Assembly: GCA_945861305.1 (NCBI GenBank)
Contig: CAMATW010000004.1
Span: forward strand, 1-64,000
DNA from: Bordetella parapertussis
GTDB taxonomy: Bacteria; Pseudomonadota; Gammaproteobacteria; Burkholderiales; Burkholderiaceae_C
Reading direction: 5' to 3'
DNA: 64,000 nt
A model generated the notes under the pieces. That model was not told where the DNA came from. It saw nothing but the letters and a program-made list of their open reading frames with translations, and did not search any database. A program made the translations under genes and the position numbers. Below, one piece after another: positions 59,128-64,000 of the stretch. Position 1 is the stretch's first letter. Every line of letters begins with the position of its first letter.

Positions 59128-60477
59128 ATGGCCCGCGAAGGCAACTTGGAAGCCCCCACACGCCATCCCCTAGACTGGCTCAATCCCGAGTTTTACAACG
59201 AAGAGGCCTGCCTCACAGAGATGGAACGCATCTTCGACATTTGCCACGGTTGCCGCCGCTGCGTAAGCCTGTGCGGCTCGTTTCCCGCCCTGTTCGACTT
59301 GGTGGATGAGAGCCCCACGCTTGAAATGGATGGCGTGGACAAAAAAGACTACTGGAAAGTGGTCGACCAATGCTATTTGTGCGACCTGTGCTACCTGACC
59401 AAATGCCCGTATGTGCCGCCGCACGAATGGAACCTCGACTTCCCACACACCATGCTGCGGGCCAAGGCCATCAAGTTCCAAAAGGGTGAGGTCACCACCG
59501 GCGAAAAATTGCTGGCCTCCACCGATGTGCATGGCCAGTTTGCAGGCATTCCCGTCGTGGTTCAAGCGGTCAATGCCATCAACAAAACCAAAGCTGCACG
59601 CTCGGTGATGGAGTCCGCTTTGGGCGTGGACAAGGACGCATGGTTGCCCGAATTGGCGACCAAAAAATTTCGCAGCCAAGCACCCAAAGCAAATAGCAAC
59701 AAAGTGGTGAATGGCGAAAAAACACCGGGCAAGGTGGTGATTTATTCCACTTGCTATGTGAACTACAACGAGCCTGGCATTGGCATGGATTTGCTCAAAA
59801 TCCTCGACCACAACGACATCCCCTACGAGTTGGTGTCCAAGGAAAAATGCTGCGGCATGCCCAAGCTGGAATTGGGTGACTTGAAGTCAGTGGATGAGAA
59901 CAAACAAGTCAACATCCCCATCCTCGCCAAATACGCCCGTGAGGGTTACGCCATTTTGAGCGCAGTGCCTTCTTGCACCTTGATGTTCAAGCAAGAGTTG
60001 CCGCTGATGTACCCCAACGATGCCGAGACGCAATTGGTCAAAGAGCACATGTGGGACCCGTTTGAGTACATGATGGCACGCAAGCGCGATGGTTTGCTGA
60101 AAACCGAATTCCCCGAGAGCTTGGGCAATATCAGCTACCAAATTCCCTGCCATGGTCGGGTGCAAAACATCGGCAAGAAGACCGAAGAAATGCTCAAGAT
60201 GATTCCCGACACCACCATCAACACCATCGAGCGTTGCTCGGGACATGCGGGTACCTACGGCGTGAAAAAAGCCACCCATGCCTACGCCATGAAGATTGGC
60301 AAGCCCGTGGTCAAAGCCATGGCCACCATGAAAGACGGCAGCAAACCCGACTACATCAGCTCCGACTGCCCGCTGGGCGGCCACCACATCGCCCAAGGCT
60401 TTGAAGCCAGCGGCCAAGCCGTGCCCGAACTCCAACACCCCATCAGCCTCGTGGCCAAAGCCTACGGGTTGAAGTAA
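59128..60477 (+). CDS. GlpC/HdrD-like iron-sulfur protein
   Basis: Protein of 449 residues from the ATG at 59128 (the frame extends 11 codons upstream). Two cysteine-rich cluster motifs, CHGCRRCVSLCGSFP and CYLCDLCYLTKCPY, probably bind 4Fe-4S clusters. Two cysteine-rich CCG-type regions follow: KEKCCGMPK and IERCSGHAG, the second with Ser for the usual Cys. SSDCPLGGHHIAQG completes the domain. The layout resembles GlpC and heterodisulfide reductase D. No membrane segment is evident. It probably passes electrons to the neighbouring rubrerythrin. Confidence 0.88.
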   Translation: MAREGNLEAPTRHPLDWLNPEFYNEEACLTEMERIFDICHGCRRCVSLCGSFPALFDLVDESPTLEMDGVDKKDYWKVVDQCYLCDLCYLTKCPYVPPHEWNLDFPHTMLRAKAIKFQKGEVTTGEKLLASTDVHGQFAGIPVVVQAVNAINKTKAARSVMESALGVDKDAWLPELATKKFRSQAPKANSNKVVNGEKTPGKVVIYSTCYVNYNEPGIGMDLLKILDHNDIPYELVSKEKCCGMPKLELGDLKSVDENKQVNIPILAKYAREGYAILSAVPSCTLMFKQELPLMYPNDAETQLVKEHMWDPFEYMMARKRDGLLKTEFPESLGNISYQIPCHGRVQNIGKKTEEMLKMIPDTTINTIERCSGHAGTYGVKKATHAYAMKIGKPVVKAMATMKDGSKPDYISSDCPLGGHHIAQGFEASGQAVPELQHPISLVAKAYGLK

Positions 60478-60500
60478 TTGGGGTCAGATTCCAATTAATT
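60475..60500 (+). repeat. REP-like interspersed repeat, copy 3
   Basis: GGGGTCAGATTCCAATTAATT (60480-60500) differs by one base from the copy at 58453. It overlaps the Fe-S gene stop. TAATTGG (60475-60481) and CCAATTA (60491-60497) form a 7-base stem with a 9-base loop, so it could act as a hairpin between this gene and the DUF3501 gene. Confidence 0.7.
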
Positions 60501-60511
60501 GAAAGCTATCT

Positions 60512-61102
60512 ATGCAGATCACTGGACACATCACCTCAGAAAACCTAATGAGCCTTGAGGCTTACAGCAAATTCCGCAAGTCCCACAAGGCCGAGGTGCT
60601 GGCGCACCGCAAATTGCGATCGGTGCATTTGGGCGAGCACATCACCTTGCAGTTTGAAAGCGAAACCACCGTTCGCTATCAAATTCAAGAGATGCTGCGG
60701 ATTGAAAAAATCTTCGAAGAAGAAGGCATCCAGCAAGAAATCGACGCCTATGCGCCTTTGGTGCCAGAGGGCAGCAACTGGAAAGCCACCATGCTCATCG
60801 AGTACCCTGATGTGAACGAGCGCAAACGCGAGTTGGCGCGGCTCATTGGGGTGGAAGACCGCATGTTCATCGAGGTCGAGGGTCATGCCCGTGTGTACGC
60901 CATTGCCGATGAAGACCTGGACCGCGAAAACGACGAAAAAACCTCAGCGGTTCACTTTGTGCGCTTCGAGTTTGACGCTGCCGCCAAGGCTGCCATCAAA
61001 GCCGGTGCGGCGGCGAAATTGGGTTGCGACCACACCAACTATCCAGCGCATACGCAGATCGCGGAAGACGCTTTGGCATCCTTGGCTGGGGATTTGAAAT
61101 AA
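60512..61102 (+). CDS. DUF3501 family protein
   Basis: Soluble protein of 196 residues matching DUF3501: YSKFRKSHKAEVLAHRKLRSVHLGEHITLQFES, RYQIQEMLRIEKIFEEEGIQQEIDAYAPLVPEG and the conserved C-terminal TSAVHFVRFEF. The function is unknown. Homologues sit beside rubrerythrin and GlpC-like Fe-S genes in other proteobacteria, which supports a shared peroxide or redox role. It is separated from the Fe-S gene by 34 bases carrying a repeat, and lies 7 bases before yaaA. Confidence 0.88.
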   Translation: MQITGHITSENLMSLEAYSKFRKSHKAEVLAHRKLRSVHLGEHITLQFESETTVRYQIQEMLRIEKIFEEEGIQQEIDAYAPLVPEGSNWKATMLIEYPDVNERKRELARLIGVEDRMFIEVEGHARVYAIADEDLDRENDEKTSAVHFVRFEFDAAAKAAIKAGAAAKLGCDHTNYPAHTQIAEDALASLAGDLK

Positions 61103-61109
61103 TCGCAGG

Positions 61110-61886
61110 ATGTTATTCCTGCTCTCCCCCGCCAAATCCCTGGACTACGAGTCCGCCTTGCCGCCTGTCAAGGCCAGCGAACCACAGTTTGTCCCGCAGT
61201 CCACTGAGCTGATTTCAACGCTCAAAAACAAGAGCGCTAAGCAAATCGCCGAGTTGATGGACTTGAGCGAGGCCTTGGCCCAGTTGAATGTGGACCGCTA
61301 CAAAGCCTGGTCGCCAACCTTCACCGAGACCAACGCTCGCCCTGCGGTGTTGGCCTTCAATGGCGATGTGTACGAGGGCCTGGATGCCAAAAGCCTGAAG
61401 CCCAAAGACTTGCAATGGGCGCAAGACCATGTGGCGATTTTGAGTGGTTTGTACGGCGTGCTGCGTCCGCTTGACCTGATGCAACCCTATCGCTTGGAGA
61501 TGGGCACGGCGCTCAAGCACGGCAAGGTCAACAACCTGTACCAGTTTTGGGGCACTCAAATTGCCGAGCATTTGAACCAACAACTGAGCCACAACAAAGA
61601 CCCCGTCATCGTCAATCTGGCTTCGCAAGAGTACTTCAAAGCGGTGGACCGCAAAGCCTTACAAGCGCGAGTGATCGAATGCGTATTCCAAGACTTTAAA
61701 AATGGTCAGTACAAAATCATCAGTTTTTTTGCCAAACGCGCAAGGGGCTTGATGGCGCGATATGCCATTCAACTGCAAGCCAAAACGCCTGGAGCTTTGC
61801 AAGGTTTTAATTTAGAAGGCTACAGTTACACACCCGCGGCTTCAAGTGAAGATACCTTGGTATTTCGCCGTCAACTCAAGGACTGA
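61110..61886 (+). CDS. yaaA: Peroxide stress protein YaaA
   Basis: YaaA/DUF328 protein of 258 residues. It starts with the diagnostic MLFLLSPAKSLDYES and contains AFNGDVYEGLDAKS, LSGLYGVLRPLDLMQPYRLEMGT and ISFFAKRARGLMARY. In E. coli, YaaA lowers free iron and DNA damage during hydrogen peroxide stress and is OxyR controlled. Here it directly follows the rubrerythrin-Fe-S-DUF3501 genes. No OxyR site was recognised. Confidence 0.93.
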   Translation: MLFLLSPAKSLDYESALPPVKASEPQFVPQSTELISTLKNKSAKQIAELMDLSEALAQLNVDRYKAWSPTFTETNARPAVLAFNGDVYEGLDAKSLKPKDLQWAQDHVAILSGLYGVLRPLDLMQPYRLEMGTALKHGKVNNLYQFWGTQIAEHLNQQLSHNKDPVIVNLASQEYFKAVDRKALQARVIECVFQDFKNGQYKIISFFAKRARGLMARYAIQLQAKTPGALQGFNLEGYSYTPAASSEDTLVFRRQLKD

Positions 61887-61897
61887 AAGGCCAGGCC

Positions 61898-62788
61898 ATG
61901 CAACTCTTTATCAATGGTGTTCGACTTGAAGTGGAAGACACCGGTGAAAAAGACCGCGTTGCGGTTTTGTTGATCCCCGGCATGGCCATGCAGCTGATTG
62001 TTTGGCCTGAGGCCATGGTGCATCAATTGCACCAAGCGGGCTTGCGAGTGATTCGCCTAGACAACCGTGACATTGGCTTATCGCAAGACATGGCGCATCT
62101 GCCTGCCCCGAATTTGCTGTGGTTCATGCTGCAACAAAAATTGGGTTTCCATCCGCAAGCGCCCTACAGCATCCAAGACATGGCCAACGATGCTTTGGGT
62201 GTACTGGACCACTTGCAAATCAACCAAGCGCATTTGGTGGGTGTGAGCATGGGCGGCATGATTGGTCAACGCATGTGTATCGGGGCACCTGAGCGTACTT
62301 TGAGCCTGACCAGCATCATGAGCAGCAGCGGTGCCAAAGGCTTGCCAGGCCCTACCCCCGATATGCGCCGTGTTTTGTTCACACCGCCAGCCAAAGCCGG
62401 CACACAGGCTGCACATCAACATGCACTGCGCTTTGTGCAAGCGTTGGCAGGCCCGGGCTTTACCCACCCTGAAGGTTCGCAACAGCAGTTGGTCAATGAT
62501 TCTTTGAAGCGCAGCAGTCGACCCATGGGTGCTTACCGCCAAATGTTGGCTGCCATGGCCGACCGTGAACGCGCTGGTCTTCTGGCTCGCATTACCACGC
62601 CCACCTTGGTGATTCACGGCAAGGCTGATCCGCTGGTGCCCTATGCCTGTGGTGAAGACACGGCCAGACGCATCCCTAACGCCAAAATGCATGGCATCGA
62701 GGGCATGGGCCACGATATGCCGCCTGGCGCCATCGACAACATGATGGCGCGGCTATTGCCTTTTTTGAATGCACACACGCCTTTATGA
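61898..62788 (+). CDS. Alpha/beta-fold hydrolase
   Basis: Serine hydrolase of 296 residues. Nucleophile Ser117 in [10 protein letters not shown], acid in [10 protein letters not shown] and His in GMGHDMPP. The oxyanion region [13 protein letters not shown] is typical of the epoxide hydrolase/pyrethroid hydrolase-like branch. The substrate is unknown. The stop overlaps the queF start by 4 bases and it lies 11 bases after yaaA. Confidence 0.85.
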   Translation: MQLFINGVRLEVEDTGEKDRVAVLLIPGMAMQLIVWPEAMVHQLHQAGLRVIRLDNRDIGLSQDMAHLPAPNLLWFMLQQKLGFHPQAPYSIQDMANDALGVLDHLQINQAHLVGVSMGGMIGQRMCIGAPERTLSLTSIMSSSGAKGLPGPTPDMRRVLFTPPAKAGTQAAHQHALRFVQALAGPGFTHPEGSQQQLVNDSLKRSSRPMGAYRQMLAAMADRERAGLLARITTPTLVIHGKADPLVPYACGEDTARRIPNAKMHGIEGMGHDMPPGAIDNMMARLLPFLNAHTPL

Positions 62789-63630
62789 ATACCCCTGAAA
62801 CATCGTTGCTGGGCAAGGTGGCCACTTATGCCGATCGTTACGATGCTGCCTTGGTCTACCCCTTGCCCAGAGCAGCGCAGCGTGCGCTGATTGGCGTCAC
62901 AGACCGTCCGATTTTTTTGGGTGCTGACTTGTGGACTGCTTACGAGTTGAGCTGGCTTAATGCGCGAGGAAAACCCCAAGTAGCGCTAGGTCGCTTCATC
63001 GTGCCAAGTGAAAGTACGCATCTGGTGGAGAGCAAGTCCCTCAAGCTGTACCTCAACAGTTTCAACAACACGGTGTTTGCAGACATCGATGCAGTTCGTC
63101 AAACTTTGCAAAAAGACCTGTCTGAAGCTGTTTGGCGTGGTGGTGTGGTGAACTCCAGTGTGGGTGTGCAGTTAATGTCCCCCGAGCAATACGCCAAGGA
63201 AAAAATCGCTGAAATGGACGGGCTGAGTTTGGATCGATTGGATTTGGACTGCAGCCATTACCAGCCTGCGCCTGAGTTGCTCAGTGCTGCTTCCAACGAG
63301 GCACCGGTGACCGAGACGCTTTACAGCAATTTGCTGAAAAGCAATTGCTTGGTGACGGGTCAACCTGACTGGGGCAGTGTCAGCATCAGTTACAGCGGTG
63401 CACAAATAGACCAGGCTGGTTTGTTGCAGTACATCGTGAGTTTTCGCAACCACAATGAATTTCACGAGCATTGCGTGGAGCGCATCTTTATGGATATTTG
63501 GACGCGTTGCAAACCCACCAAGCTCACCGTCTATGCACGCTACACCCGACGCGGCGGCGTGGACATCAATCCTTGGCGCAGCAGTTATGCACAAGGCTTA
63601 CCCGCGCAAGTGCGTACCGCGCGGCAATAA
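62785..63630 (+). CDS. queF: NADPH-dependent 7-cyano-7-deazaguanine reductase QueF
   Basis: Reduces preQ0 to preQ1 in queuosine biosynthesis. The product is 281 residues, the long two-domain (YqcD/E. coli) form. The catalytic Cys is Cys188 in [30 protein letters not shown] supports NADPH binding and [13 protein letters not shown] supplies the conserved Glu. Coupled by ATGA to the hydrolase. Confidence 0.94.
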   Translation: MNTPETSLLGKVATYADRYDAALVYPLPRAAQRALIGVTDRPIFLGADLWTAYELSWLNARGKPQVALGRFIVPSESTHLVESKSLKLYLNSFNNTVFADIDAVRQTLQKDLSEAVWRGGVVNSSVGVQLMSPEQYAKEKIAEMDGLSLDRLDLDCSHYQPAPELLSAASNEAPVTETLYSNLLKSNCLVTGQPDWGSVSISYSGAQIDQAGLLQYIVSFRNHNEFHEHCVERIFMDIWTRCKPTKLTVYARYTRRGGVDINPWRSSYAQGLPAQVRTARQ

Positions 63631-63635
63631 GCGGC

Positions 63636-64000
63636 TTAGTCGTTAAACGATTTCAAGGGTGTCAAGTCGGCAAACCTGGCCGAGCGTTTTTTCTGAAACG
63701 CATCGATGGCTTCTTTCACATGGGCATTGCTCCAAATGCCGCTTTGCAACCAGCCCATTTGTTTGAGCGCATCTTCTGTGCTGTGATCGCGGGCATAGTG
63801 CAGCGCTTGTTTGGTGCCCCAAATTGCCACAGGCGGTTTGCTGGCGATCTCTTTGGCGGTTTGCATGGCGGCGGCCAATGCGCTGACCGCGTCAGGCAAC
63901 ACTTCATTGACCAACCCGTATTGCAAAGCTTTGTCTGCGCTCATGCGCCTGCCGGTGTAAGCCAGTTCTTTCACCACGGCCATGGGCATGAGTTTGGGTA
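63636..64000 (-). CDS. Enoyl-CoA hydratase/isomerase family protein (N-terminus missing)
   Basis: The C-terminal 121 or so residues of a crotonase-fold protein; the gene continues beyond the window. The visible part has ELAYTGRRMSADKALQYGLVNEVLPD and the family C-terminal SAKPPVAIWGTKQALHYARD-like helices. It ends KKRSARFADLTPLKSFND. The in-frame ATG at 63989 is internal, not the true start. It is convergent with queF (5 bases). Confidence 0.88.
   Translation of the reverse strand, partial: PKLMPMAVVKELAYTGRRMSADKALQYGLVNEVLPDAVSALAAAMQTAKEIASKPPVAIWGTKQALHYARDHSTEDALKQMGWLQSGIWSNAHVKEAIDAFQKKRSARFADLTPLKSFND

Overview
The window looks like a stretch of chromosome from a free-living betaproteobacterium of the order Burkholderiales, most likely family Comamonadaceae (Limnohabitans or Rhodoferax type). 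This is inferred from gene content and gene order, moderate-to-high GC by eye, and very tight packing; no taxonomic marker was searched. Almost every base is coding. No gene-free stretch exceeds about 235 bases, and many neighbours overlap by 4 bases (ATGA). There is no prophage, insertion sequence, CRISPR array, integrase or recognisable defence system, and no strong candidate for a new system. The least explained items are listed as findings.

Layout. 1-6843 (+): System I cytochrome c maturation operon ccmABCDEFGHI, with ccmA cut by the window edge. 6862-13645 (-): an RpfE-like protein, recJ, a PHP-family RNase (rnm type), yciO, an M50 protease, trpS and an orphan LuxR-type response regulator. 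13681-17510 (+): lolC and lolD, a repeat-bearing gap, a TatD-type DNase, a long inverted repeat and a spermidine-synthase-like protein. 17549-24204 (+): tctB and tctA without tctC, a DUF3422 protein, a cytosolic-type gamma-glutamyltransferase homologue, an EamA exporter and an atypical short-chain dehydrogenase. 24220-30669: an EamA exporter (-), a quinone oxidoreductase (+), and the conserved ribF-ileS-lspA operon (-).

30763-39248: an HNH nuclease, purN (-), a pair of acyl-CoA dehydrogenases, a DUF1653 protein (-), an RsmB-family rRNA methyltransferase, a fatty acid desaturase coupled to a GMC oxidoreductase, and a small secreted protein. 39302-40824 (-): rpmG, rpmB and trxB. 40939-45205 (+): ftsK-lolA-rarA. 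45202-48331: a ferredoxin-type reductase (-), an NAD-dependent epimerase-like protein (+) and an Old Yellow Enzyme (-). 48446-50575 (+): a large lipoprotein of unknown function, followed by tRNA-Leu(CAA) (-). 50758-52435 (+): cysM, a Nudix hydrolase and a TusA-like protein. 52447-58398 (-): valS, a DsbA-like oxidoreductase, an FAD monooxygenase and a VOC-fold protein.

58634-61886 (+): a peroxide-stress neighbourhood of rubrerythrin, a GlpC/HdrD-like Fe-S protein, a DUF3501 protein and YaaA. The first two genes are bracketed by copies of a short REP-like repeat. 61898-63630 (+): an alpha/beta hydrolase and queF. The window ends in a partial enoyl-CoA hydratase (-).

Most genes are housekeeping: cytochrome c assembly, lipoprotein sorting (LolA, LolC, LolD, LspA), three aminoacyl-tRNA synthetases, ribosomal proteins, DNA repair, tRNA modification and redox maintenance. 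Lipid, amino-acid and organic-acid metabolism genes are interspersed.
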